Shown here: positions 7,253 to 14,617 of the stretch, piece by piece
How the letters are laid out: every line of letters begins with the position of its first letter
Position numbering within the stretch: position 1 is the first letter of the stretch
Notes under the pieces: model-generated
Told to the model about the DNA's origin: nothing
Database searches by the model: none
Seen by the model: only the letters and a program-made list of their open reading frames with translations
Assembly: GCA_016763955.1 (NCBI GenBank)
Contig: JAESSU010000175.1
Span: 1-15,533 of the forward strand
From: Phycisphaeraceae bacterium
GTDB lineage: Bacteria; Planctomycetota; Phycisphaerae; Phycisphaerales; Phycisphaeraceae
DNA: 15,533 nucleotides
Reading direction: 5' to 3'
Made by a program: the position numbers and the translations under genes

Positions 7253-7356
7253 CTGTTGGAGATGATCTATTCTAATGGACGTGTGCTTTACAACGATGCG
7301 GTATCAGCTAGGCAGACGTTTTGGAGAATTCCCGGCGTGTTTGTAAATTTAGACGT

Positions 7357-7395
7357 AAAAAAAGCACACCTGGTGAATAGACATCAGGCGTGCTT
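7357..7395 (-). terminator. Intrinsic terminator of rpsT
   Basis: On the minus strand AAGCACGCCTG (7395-7385) pairs with CAGGTGTGCTT (7372-7362), giving an 11-bp stem with one G·U pair and a 12-nt loop. A run of seven T (7363-7357) follows. It lies 33 bp beyond the rpsT stop codon. The wobble pair would be A×C on the plus strand, so the signal is directional. A second perfect inverted repeat (CCTAATC/GATTAGG, 7415-7432) overlaps the rpsT stop codon itself. Confidence 0.9.
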
Positions 7396-7427
7396 AAGAT
7401 TGTATGCTTGCGAACCTAATCAGATGA

Positions 7428-7709
7428 TTAGGCTGCTGCGACAGCTTCTTTTTTATGATTGAACTTAGCCGTCAAGCGAGACTTGTAACGCGATGCGGTG
7501 TTTTTGTGTATCGTGCCTTTGGCAGCAGTACGGTCGAGAAGCTTATATAGACCTGTAAGTTCTAATTGAGCTTGTTCGATTGAACCGTGAAGGATGGTTT
7601 CTTCATAAACCTTTAATACTTCACGGTAGTTACGCTTGCGCCAGCGGTTAAGCGCGTTACGAGATTCATTCTGACGGATACGTTTTTTAGCACTGAGCGA
7701 ATGCGCCAT
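7428..7709 (-). CDS. rpsT: Small ribosomal subunit protein bS20
   Basis: A 93-residue, strongly basic helical protein with the bS20 pattern: MAHSLSAKKRIRQNESRNALNR at the start, then helices through RNYREVLKVYEETI, LYKLLDRTAAKGTIHKNTASRYKSRL and an Ala-rich tail. bS20 binds 16S rRNA in the 5' and 3'-minor domains early in 30S assembly. The length is normal. The ATG at 7709 follows AGGGA about 11 bases upstream. The gene is monocistronic with its own terminator (7357-7395). In some bacteria S20 limits its own translation; the 10-bp hairpin at 7766-7789 upstream of the gene might take part, but that is speculative. Confidence 0.97.
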   Translation of the reverse strand: MAHSLSAKKRIRQNESRNALNRWRKRNYREVLKVYEETILHGSIEQAQLELTGLYKLLDRTAAKGTIHKNTASRYKSRLTAKFNHKKEAVAAA

Positions 7710-7765
7710 GGCAGTTGCTTCCCTAAAATCAGCAATATGCTATCGGTTTTAATCAATTTACAAGA

Positions 7766-7789
7766 CCACGTTAGCGTCAGCTAATGTGG
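7766..7789. other. Hairpin upstream of rpsT
   Basis: CCACGTTAGC-GTCA-GCTAATGTGG, a 10-bp stem with a single non-Watson-Crick pair (G·U on the plus strand, A×C on the minus strand) and a 4-nt loop, centred about 70 bp upstream of the rpsT start. No T tract follows. Because the odd pair is a wobble only on the plus strand, a role in an rpsT leader is doubtful; it may be a DNA site. Confidence 0.45.
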
Positions 7790-8240
7790 AGCAAAGTATT
7801 ATGGGCAAAATCAGTTAGGAATGCAAGTGCAGGGAAGATTTTTTTTAGAGATGACTGCAAAGTGATCCAAGGGATGTGGGTTGGACCTTGTCTGTTAATC
7901 ATCTGTGAGCGGCCGTTTTGAACGGGGCGGTTGTTGTAAATCGTCATCTATCTTGATGTAGCGTTGGGTTTTCTGGTCTTGATGTGCGGCCTGTTCTTGA
8001 CAGGGTTGATGCTGTAGTTACACTGGTGGTCTTGTTTGATGTTAGTGGCAATAGGGCCACTACGTGACTTGAGGCAACGCATGATGCCAATGAACGTTTC
8101 GCAAGTTTGTTTTGGAGATTTGGTTCTTTGATGGCGCGGTTCCCGCACCATCTGAATCAGGTCGCTATGACTTGTCGCTTCATGGATTTGAAGCAACCCG
8201 TAAAAGCAGCCTCCATTATTTTGGAGACTGTTCTATAAGG
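7790..8240. other. Gene-free stretch between rpsT and the nusA promoter
   Basis: I see no convincing coding sequence: the longest frame (minus, 7948-8196) has an unbiased, Lys/Arg/Thr-rich composition, no recognised motif and no ribosome site. Visible items are a T8 run at about 7838-7845 and short hairpins at 7913-7925 (CCGTT/AACGG), 7990-8004 (CCTGT/ACAGG) and 8043-8062 (TAGTGGC/GCCACTA, a perfect 7-bp stem). rimP, which usually precedes nusA, is not here, and I could not find a recognisable remnant of it. The stretch could hold an unrecognised RNA or decayed gene. Confidence 0.4.
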
Positions 8241-8270
8241 TTGTTTCACATTATGTTTTCAGTGTAGAAT
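8241..8270 (+). promoter_or_regulatory. Candidate sigma-70-type promoter of the nusA operon
   Basis: TTGTTT (8241-8246) and TAGAAT (8265-8270) are separated by 18 bp. The -10 box matches the consensus at 5 of 6 positions and the -35 at 3 of 6. Initiation would fall near 8277, so the leader would contain the terminator at 8290-8326. The promoter call is by eye only. Confidence 0.4.
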
Positions 8271-8289
8271 TTTTCTACTGCTGAGCTTC

Positions 8290-8326
8290 AAGCCATGGAT
8301 CGCATTGTGCGAGACATGGCTTTTTT
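8290..8326 (+). terminator. Strong intrinsic terminator in the nusA leader (candidate attenuator)
   Basis: AAGCCATG (8290-8297) pairs perfectly with CATGGCTT (8315-8322). A 2x2 GA/GA internal loop is followed by a further TCGCA/TGCGA stem and a 3-nt TTG loop, then T6 (8321-8326). No gene ends upstream on this strand: the nearest, rpsT, points away. It therefore either ends a short leader transcript from the candidate promoter at 8241 or closes an unseen small RNA. NusA stimulates hairpin-dependent termination and is known to restrain its own operon in Bacillus through a leader terminator, so feedback attenuation is a reasonable inference. Confidence 0.85.
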
Positions 8327-8360
8327 AGTATTTGGATATCTACGGATGTCTGGATCGAAC

Positions 8361-8392
8361 AATTTGGTGGACTCAGACGAGTCCGACAATTT
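8361..8392 (+). other. Leader hairpin just upstream of nusA
   Basis: The core GGACTC-AGAC-GAGTCC (8369-8384) is a perfect 6-bp stem. It extends outward to 14 positions (8361-8374 with 8379-8392), with one wobble and two mismatches. It ends 10 bases before the AGGA ribosome site of nusA (8403-8406). With no T tract it is not a terminator; it could be an RNA-stability or protein-binding element, or part of a switch with the terminator at 8290-8326. Confidence 0.5.
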
Positions 8393-8416
8393 AATAGTTA
8401 ACAGGATGACAGACAG

Positions 8417-9968
8417 ATGAACACTCAGGAAATGCTACGGCTAATCGATTCTATTGCACGCGAACGTAACGTGGACAAGGAAGCTTTGCTTTCTGACCTT
8501 GAACAGGCGATGGTTTCTGCCGCGCGTAAACATTTTAATGCAGTCGATACTGAAGAGTTTAAGTGTCAGCTTGATCGTATGAGTGGCAAAATTCGTTTGT
8601 GGCGTGGTGAAGACGAAATTCCTATTGAAGAACTAGGTCGTATTCCCGCACAAACAGCTAAGCAGGTCATGATTCAGCGTTTCCGTGAAGGTGAACGCGC
8701 AAGCATTTTCAATGAGTACATCGACCGCGTCGGCGAATTGGTTACCGGTACTGCACAGCGTTACGAGGGAGGCTCATTGGTCATCTCCGTAGGCCGGGCA
8801 GAAGGTTTTATGCCCCGCAGCGAACAGATTCCAGGCGAACAGCACCAAGCTGGTGAACGTGTTCGTTGTTTGATTTTAGATGTTCGTGAAGCAGGCAATC
8901 AAGTCAAGATTGTTCTTTCACGCGGTAATCCAGAATTCATTCGTCGCTTGTTTGAAGTAGAAGTACCTGAAGTTTCCGAACGAATTATTGAAATCAAAGC
9001 GATGAGCCGTGAGCCTGGACACCGTACTAAAATTGCGGTGAGTAGTATTGACTCTAAGGTCGATGCTGTGGGTGCTTGTGTGGGTGTGCGTGGTAGTCGT
9101 ATCAAAAAATATCGTCGATGAACTCGGCGGTGAAAAGATCGACATTGTCCGCTGGAACGAATCTTCACAGATTTTGATTCAGAATGCTCTTAAACCTGCT
9201 GAGGTCGTAGAAATTAGTCTTTGTTTTGAGTTAGGCCGTGCGACGGTTGTCGTTAATGAAGATCAATTGTCTTTGGCGATTGGTAAGCGAGGCCAGAACG
9301 TTCGTCTTGCAGCTCGTCTGACGGGTTGGGATGTGGACATTCTTACGCCAGTTGAATTCACCAAGGGTCTGGACATCATGGCGACGACGCTTACGAGCAT
9401 CGACACCATTGAGGAAGACAAGGTTGATCGCCTAGCTGCTTTGGGCATTATCAGCGTCTTTGACGTTGAAGAGGATGGCGTGGATTACTTGCAAACCAGC
9501 TTGGAAATCACTCCTGAACTTGCCAAAGAAATCTCTGAAGTTGCAGCTGCCAAGGCCAAAATTGTTGGTGAACAACAGCTCATTGAGAAGGAAGCAGCAG
9601 CCAAGCGTAAGGCCCAAGGCGGCGATGTGAATGCGGATATGTCCGTGCCTAGTGAACAGCAAGCTGCTGCGGTATTGGGTTTAATTGGTGGCGCCCCGGT
9701 CGCTAAGTCTGCTCCCACGCCAGCTGCTGGTGGTGCTGATGCAAGCGGGAGCATTGTTGATATGCTCACCAACCGTGTGAGTGTTGCTGAGCCCGCCCAA
9801 GATCAAGAAACAAAAGAAAATGAAGTTGCAGTTGAAGCTGATGTTCAATCAGAAGCCCAAGCTGTAACCGAAGAAGAAGTTACTTCAGAAGTAACGCAAG
9901 AGTCTGTGCCCAGTGAGCAAACGCCCGCTGATACAGACCAGGAAGACGAATCACAGCAGACACAGTGA
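8417..9968 (+). CDS. nusA: Transcription termination/antitermination factor NusA, frameshifted
   Basis: NusA binds RNA polymerase and nascent RNA and promotes pausing, intrinsic termination and antitermination. Frame 1 runs 8417-9121. It contains the N-terminal polymerase-binding domain (residues ~1-100), the S1 domain (~105-170) and the first half of KH1 (GVRGSRIK, 223-230), and then reads KYRR-stop. The remainder continues one base ahead: NIVDELGGEKIDIVRW completes KH1, then KH2 (LAIGKRGQNVRLAARLTGWDV), a helical segment (~DKVDRLAALGIISVFDVEEDG) and a long Ala/Glu/Gln-rich acidic tail. The break is an A6 run (9104-9109); A5 restores the exact family sequence R-I-K-N-I-V-D-E. Corrected length is about 516 residues. 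Since nusA is normally essential, a sequencing error is the first explanation; real slippage cannot be excluded. ATG at 8417 follows AGGA at 8403. Confidence 0.9.
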
Positions 9969-10067
9969 TCATGACTGGTGTAGGAATCTGTCAAAGTGAC
10001 GGGTTTGTGAAGGTCAGTCATTGTGTGTTGCGTGCTAACAAGCTCCGGATAGCTAAAGGAGACGGAT

Positions 10068-12959
10068 TTGGCGAAGGCCAAGAGAGTATTCGAAGTTGCC
10101 AAAGAACTGGGTGTTACCAGCAAGGCAATTGTCGCTAAGTGTAAGGCTGAAGGTGTCCCGGACGTTACTAACCATATGTCCGTGGTCAAAATCGGCCTTG
10201 TGATGACCATTCAAGAATGGTTTAGCGTCGGCGACACTGTAGCTGACGCTGCGCATACTGCGGTAGAAACGGCTGAAAGGGTGGACCTTAAAAAGGTTCG
10301 CCGTAAAGCCACTGCCAAAGTTGCGACCAAAGCGACTGCGAAAGTTAGGGTTGCACCCATTGATACGCCTGATGCAGTGACGACTCCGAAAGATGTCAGC
10401 AGTGATCAGGACGCAACCGATGCGTCATCTGATGTACTGGTGATGGAAGCTCCGGAAAATCCAGAGGATCAGCAGCCGTCTCCCCAGACCGCTCAAGACC
10501 CCGCGGAGTTAGTTGCGCAAACGCTTGATCCTGTTGAACCGGCTGTCGAGCAAAGCGTCGTTGAGGAAACTGTCGTTGACGTTCCCACTGACGATTCTGC
10601 TGACGCAGTGGCGAGTATTCCAGCTGAGGGTAGTGGGCCATTGATGAACGTGCCCCGTCGTCCAGAGAATATTAAGCCCGTAGGCGAGCAGTTACAAAAG
10701 CCCACAGGTGCGGTCCTTAAGGGCCCACGCGTGATCCGTATTGAGCAGCCTGAACAAGTTCAAGCGCCTCGTCCTCGTCGTGCTCCTAATGGTGGTAACG
10801 GCGGAGATAATCGCGGTGGCGGTAATGGTGGCGGTGGTTATAGATCCTCCACAGAACCCAATGTGCCCGGCATCTCTCGTTCCCGTGGCCCAGAACGTGG
10901 TCGTGGTGCAGGGGCTGGTGCAAATGCAGGGGGAGCCGGTGGCGGTGATAACCGTGGAGGTGCTAACCGTGGCGGTAAACGTCGTGGCCAGAACGCTCGT
11001 CGGGGCCGCAGTGGTGTCTCAATGCCAGTTGGAGCAGGGAAGATCAGCGAACAGGATCTGATTGAATTGGATGCACGCCTTAAGGGTGCGCCCGGTTACA
11101 TGAAACAGCGTCGCCGTAATCTCAAGTCCAAAGCCTCCAGTTCACAAGCTCTAATGCCCGTGGATACGGGTGGTAAAGTTGAAATCTCTGAACCGATCAC
11201 GATAAAATCTCTCTCTGCTGCCACTGGTATTAAGACCGCTGGCATTGTGAAGTATCTTTTTGCCAAGGGCATTATGGCGACGATTAACTCCGCCATTGAT
11301 ACTGAAGCAGCCATGGAAATTGCCATGGAGTACGAAATCGAGTTGGAAGTCAAAGAACGCCAGACTGCCGAGCAATCTGTACTCGTTGAGTTCGAGAACC
11401 AAGAACCCACTAACGTGAGCAAACGTCCACCTGTGGTCGCTGTTCTAGGTCACGTTGACCATGGTAAAACCAGCTTGCTCGACAAGATTCGCAAAGCTGA
11501 CGTGGCTGCCCATGAAGATGGTGGCATCACTCAGCATGTGGGTGCTTATCGTGTCACGGTGACAGGATCAGACGGCACGGACAAAACGGTTGTCTTCCTA
11601 GACACACCCGGTCATGGAGCGTTTACCTCCATGCGTGCTCGCGGTGCGAATATCACCGACATTGTCGTATTGGTCGTTGCTGCTGACGACGGCGTGATGC
11701 CTCAGACGATTGAGTCGATTAATCATGCCAAGGCTGCTGGTGTTCCAGTTGTGGTGGCATTGAATAAAATCGATATGCCCATGGCAAGTGAAGAAAACAT
11801 TCAACGCATCTATGGTCAGTTAGCTGAGCATGGTCTAAACCCAACTGAATGGGGCGGTGAAACTGAAGTCATCAAGACCTCAGCTGAAACCGGCGAAGGT
11901 GTTAATGATCTTCTTGAAGTCTTGGATTACCAGTCGGAACTGCGTGATCTTAAGGCTGACCACGGTGGTCTGGCTCGCGGGATGGTTATCGAAACTGAGA
12001 TGCAGGAAGGTCGGGGCCCTGTGGCTCGTGTCCTCGTGCAACAAGGGATGATGGCTGTGGGTGACTTTATCGTCATCGGCCGTGCTTTTGGCCGTGTCCG
12101 TGATATGACTGATGAACGTGGCAATATCATTACAGATGCGGGGCCTTCAACGCCACTGGAACTTTCGGGTATCGACATGGTTCCCAATGCCGGTGAGCAT
12201 TTTTATACAACGAAGACGCTTCAACGCGCTGAAAATGTGGCCAAGCAATACCGCGAGAAGGAACGTCAGATTCAACTGGCATCCCAAACCAAAGTCACGC
12301 TTGATAACTTTTCTGAAACCATCAAAGCAGGTGAAACCAACTTCCTACGTGTGGTTCTCAAGGCAGACGTGCAAGGTAGCATCGACGTTCTTAAGAAGAC
12401 ACTTGCAGAAGTGGGCAATGCTGAAGTGGCCGTCAAAGTCATTCACAGTGCTGTGGGCGGCGTGACCGAATCCGATGTCTTGCTCGCGGATGCTTCTGAT
12501 GCGATTGTGGTTGCTTTCCATGTGGTTGCTAATCATGTGGTGCGTGATATTGCAGAACAACGTAGCGTTGAAATTCGTCAGTACCGGGTCATTTATGATC
12601 TGATCGATGAAGTTAAGGCAGCTTTGGAAGGCATGCTCACACCTGAAGTCAAGGAAGAACAACTGGGTATGGCCGAAGTTAAGCAGGTCTTTAAGATCAG
12701 CAAACTTGGCAATATTGCAGGCTGTTTGGTGATCGAAGGTTCAATCCTAGCTAAATCTAAGGTTCGCGTGATTCGTGATGATATCGTCGTGACGGACAAT
12801 CGTGACATTGAAGCGCTGCGTCGGATTAAGGATGAAGCGAAGGAAGTTCGTCTTGGTACTGAATGCGGTATTCGCATCAAGGGCTTTGATGACTTGAAAC
12901 CAGGTGACCAGATCCTTAGCTTCAAGCGAACCGAAATTGCCAGAAAGCTTGAAGACTGA
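10068..12959 (+). CDS. infB: Translation initiation factor IF-2
   Basis: A 963-residue GTPase that places initiator fMet-tRNA on the 30S subunit and promotes subunit joining. The order is: an IF2-N domain (residues 1-52, VFEVAKELGVTSKAIVAKCK); an acidic Pro/Ala/Gln-rich linker; a Gly/Arg-rich low-complexity segment (~236-316, GGNGG, RGG and GRG units); a second IF2-N-like motif (~375-430, ITIKSLSAATGIKTAGIVKYLF); and the G domain. The G domain has G1 GHVDHGKT (461-468), GGITQ, DTPGH, NKID and SAETG. Domains 2, 3 and the C-terminal tRNA-binding domain follow to FKRTEIARKLED. The start is TTG at 10068, supported by the strong site AAAGGAGA at 10055-10062 and by the domain beginning there (MAKAKRVFEVA). 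The Gly/Arg segment is unusually long and RNA-binding-like; G5 has Glu where SAKTG is common. The frame is intact. About 100 bp separate it from nusA. Confidence 0.96.
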   Translation: MAKAKRVFEVAKELGVTSKAIVAKCKAEGVPDVTNHMSVVKIGLVMTIQEWFSVGDTVADAAHTAVETAERVDLKKVRRKATAKVATKATAKVRVAPIDTPDAVTTPKDVSSDQDATDASSDVLVMEAPENPEDQQPSPQTAQDPAELVAQTLDPVEPAVEQSVVEETVVDVPTDDSADAVASIPAEGSGPLMNVPRRPENIKPVGEQLQKPTGAVLKGPRVIRIEQPEQVQAPRPRRAPNGGNGGDNRGGGNGGGGYRSSTEPNVPGISRSRGPERGRGAGAGANAGGAGGGDNRGGANRGGKRRGQNARRGRSGVSMPVGAGKISEQDLIELDARLKGAPGYMKQRRRNLKSKASSSQALMPVDTGGKVEISEPITIKSLSAATGIKTAGIVKYLFAKGIMATINSAIDTEAAMEIAMEYEIELEVKERQTAEQSVLVEFENQEPTNVSKRPPVVAVLGHVDHGKTSLLDKIRKADVAAHEDGGITQHVGAYRVTVTGSDGTDKTVVFLDTPGHGAFTSMRARGANITDIVVLVVAADDGVMPQTIESINHAKAAGVPVVVALNKIDMPMASEENIQRIYGQLAEHGLNPTEWGGETEVIKTSAETGEGVNDLLEVLDYQSELRDLKADHGGLARGMVIETEMQEGRGPVARVLVQQGMMAVGDFIVIGRAFGRVRDMTDERGNIITDAGPSTPLELSGIDMVPNAGEHFYTTKTLQRAENVAKQYREKERQIQLASQTKVTLDNFSETIKAGETNFLRVVLKADVQGSIDVLKKTLAEVGNAEVAVKVIHSAVGGVTESDVLLADASDAIVVAFHVVANHVVRDIAEQRSVEIRQYRVIYDLIDEVKAALEGMLTPEVKEEQLGMAEVKQVFKISKLGNIAGCLVIEGSILAKSKVRVIRDDIVVTDNRDIEALRRIKDEAKEVRLGTECGIRIKGFDDLKPGDQILSFKRTEIARKLED

Positions 12960-12989
12960 AAAAAGAAGGCTGTGGTAACTTAAACAGCA

Positions 12990-13280
12990 ATGATAATTGG
13001 TGTCTTACAAGTTGAATTGACGATTGACGGCCCTAAGTCTCTTAAGGACAAACGCCGTGTCGTTCAACGGATCAAGGATCGACTTCACCGGGAACATCAG
13101 GTCTCCGTAGCCGAAGTTGATCAACTTGATAATCACCATATTGCTATTTTAGGGATCACCATGGCTAGTAATGATGTTCAGTACACACAAAGTGTATTGG
13201 ACCGGATTTTAGATAAGTTACGGGATCAGCGTGATTGCTATTTGAGTCATCACAACAAACAAATCCTGACAGGATGTTAA
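12990..13280 (+). CDS. ylxP: DUF503/YlxP-family protein
   Basis: A 96-residue protein whose start (IIGVLQVELTIDGPKSLKDKRRVVQRIKDRL) is the hallmark of the DUF503 (YlxP) family, a small alpha/beta fold. The family almost always sits between infB and rbfA, as here, and is thought to act in RNA or ribosome metabolism; in B. subtilis it belongs to the nusA-infB operon. The C-terminal half (SVLDRILDKLRDQRDCYLSHHNKQIL) is the second helix and last strand. The ATG at 12990 is 30 bp after infB. The only purine-rich stretch (AAGAAGG at 12961-12967) is rather far from it, so translation may depend on coupling to infB. Confidence 0.9.
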   Translation: MIIGVLQVELTIDGPKSLKDKRRVVQRIKDRLHREHQVSVAEVDQLDNHHIAILGITMASNDVQYTQSVLDRILDKLRDQRDCYLSHHNKQILTGC

Positions 13281-13350
13281 ATAAAGACGAGGTTGCATTA
13301 GCGACATGACAAGCTAAATTTGCAACGACTTAAGAAATTAGAACCAAGCT

Positions 13351-13752
13351 ATGAGTCATCGTATTGAACAAATTGAATCAACGATCAAGCGAGGCATCTG
13401 TGAGTTACTGATGCGTGATCTTGCCGATCCACGCATCCGTGGCATGGTTAGTGTCATCCAGGTGAAAGTTACTCAGGACATGCATCTAGCGACTGTCCGC
13501 GTTTCAGTGATTCCTGCTGAATATGAAAAGCTTACGATCCATGGCTTAAATAGTGCTTCGAAGTACATCCATGGCAAGTTATTTAAAAGACTCTCGGTTC
13601 GGCGTTTGCCGCATCTGACATTTGAAATCGACCCCACCATTAAAAAACAGGCGGAGATTTTTGCCGCCATTGAAGAAGGATTGGCCAAGGAAAAAGCATC
13701 TGAAGATGTCTCGGCCGATTCCCAAGAAGATACGCAGGAGCCCACTTCATGA
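13351..13752 (+). CDS. rbfA: 30S ribosome-binding factor RbfA
   Basis: A 133-residue type-II KH-fold protein that binds immature 30S subunits near the 16S central pseudoknot and is needed for 16S 5'-end maturation and cold growth. Signature segments are RIEQIESTIKRGICELLMRDLADPRI (helix 1), VSVIQVKVTQDMHLATVRVSV (strands), and LFKRLSVRRLPHLTFEIDPTIKKQAEI (the conserved 'lR.P.L.F..D' strand). The last ~20 residues are an acidic Ser/Glu/Asp tail. It overlaps the next gene by four bases (ATGA, 13749-13752), so the two are translationally coupled. The ribosome site is weak. Confidence 0.95.
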   Translation: MSHRIEQIESTIKRGICELLMRDLADPRIRGMVSVIQVKVTQDMHLATVRVSVIPAEYEKLTIHGLNSASKYIHGKLFKRLSVRRLPHLTFEIDPTIKKQAEIFAAIEEGLAKEKASEDVSADSQEDTQEPTS

Positions 13753-14582
13753 AAGAAGACAGTACCTACGCCAAAAAGTTTACTGCCCTGATGAAAAAAA
13801 TCTGCAAGGCTCACAAGTCTGTAGATGTTTTACAGCTTGAACCGACCACGCAATTGATCATCAGCTTTATGGAATGGAATACGACCCATGCCATGGCACT
13901 TGAAGCGCATGACACATTGATGAAGGTCATGGTTGATAACAATGACGTGCGCGTGAGTCTCCCCCAAGAAATTATTCACTTTATTGGTGATGATTATCCG
14001 CTTGCTTATGAGCGTGCCAGCCGCATGCATGAATCGCTTAACGAGCTGTTTAACCGTGAACATGACATTATCATCACATCGCTTAAAGGCAAGAACAAGA
14101 AGCATATCAAAACATACTTTGAAACGCTTCCCGGTGTCACGCCTTATGTTATTGCCCAGATGATGTTGCTAGCTTACGGCGCACATGCCATGCCCGTGGA
14201 TGATCACATGCATGCTCTACTTAAAGATGAACAAGTGGTGCATCCAGATTGCACGCTTGCTGAAGCCGAGTCATTTTGTGAACGACATGTCAAAGCCACT
14301 GATGCATTGCATACCCATTTGGCGATGCGTGCATGGGCTGACGAATACGAATTGATGATCCCGGAAATGACTCCGTTTACTTTTGCAGCTTCTGATGTCA
14401 AGCTTTCTGAACCCAAGAAGGCCAACAAGACAAAGAAAGCGGCTTCGACAACTGCCAGCAAGACCCCAACGACCTCTAAAGTGAGCAGTAGCAAAAAAAA
14501 GACCGTTAAAAAAGTTGTTTCAAAAAAAGAAGCTTCAACCAGTACAAGTAAAAAAACATCAAAGCCAAGTAAGAAAGGCTGA
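13749..14582 (+). CDS. HhH-GPD (endonuclease III-like) protein with basic C-terminal tail
   Basis: A 277-residue protein in two parts. Residues ~25-210 look like the helical HhH-GPD fold of DNA glycosylases. TYFETLPGVTPYVIAQMMLLAYGAHAMPVDDHMHALL (residues 122-158, given here in pieces: LPGV at 127-130, VDDH at 150-153) lines up with LPGVGRKTA...VDTH of endonuclease III. The aspartate (D151) is kept, but the lysine used by bifunctional lyases is Y133, and the four iron-sulphur cysteines at the C-terminus are absent. Residues ~232-277 are almost only Lys, Ser, Thr and Ala (KKAASTTASK, SSSKKKTVKKVV, SKKTSKPSKKG), like a histone-H1 tail, which should bind DNA without specificity. It is coupled to rbfA by an ATGA overlap. 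A monofunctional glycosylase or a non-catalytic DNA-binding relative are both possible. Confidence 0.7.
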   Translation: MKEDSTYAKKFTALMKKICKAHKSVDVLQLEPTTQLIISFMEWNTTHAMALEAHDTLMKVMVDNNDVRVSLPQEIIHFIGDDYPLAYERASRMHESLNELFNREHDIIITSLKGKNKKHIKTYFETLPGVTPYVIAQMMLLAYGAHAMPVDDHMHALLKDEQVVHPDCTLAEAESFCERHVKATDALHTHLAMRAWADEYELMIPEMTPFTFAASDVKLSEPKKANKTKKAASTTASKTPTTSKVSSSKKKTVKKVVSKKEASTSTSKKTSKPSKKG

Positions 14583-14617
14583 TCAGCAATACCATACTGA
14601 TTCAGGTTACAGATATC

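Noticed and set aside
7250..7462. 70-codon plus-strand frame over the rpsT terminator and 3' end
   Set aside because: It runs antisense through the rpsT terminator and coding end and has no family resemblance.
7730..7830. rpsT promoter
   Set aside because: Several partial -35/-10 pairs can be found but none has both good boxes and proper spacing; not called.
7805..7846. Terminator using AAAATC...GATTTT plus the T8 run
   Set aside because: The stem is only A/T-rich and 6 bp with a long loop, and no plus-strand gene ends there.
7948..8196. 82-codon minus-strand open frame between rpsT and nusA
   Set aside because: No recognised motif, no ribosome site, unbiased composition; looks like a chance frame in a non-coding stretch.
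8417..9121. A naturally short 234-aa NusA
   Set aside because: The following frame continues KH1 exactly and supplies KH2, so this is a frameshift, not a short form.
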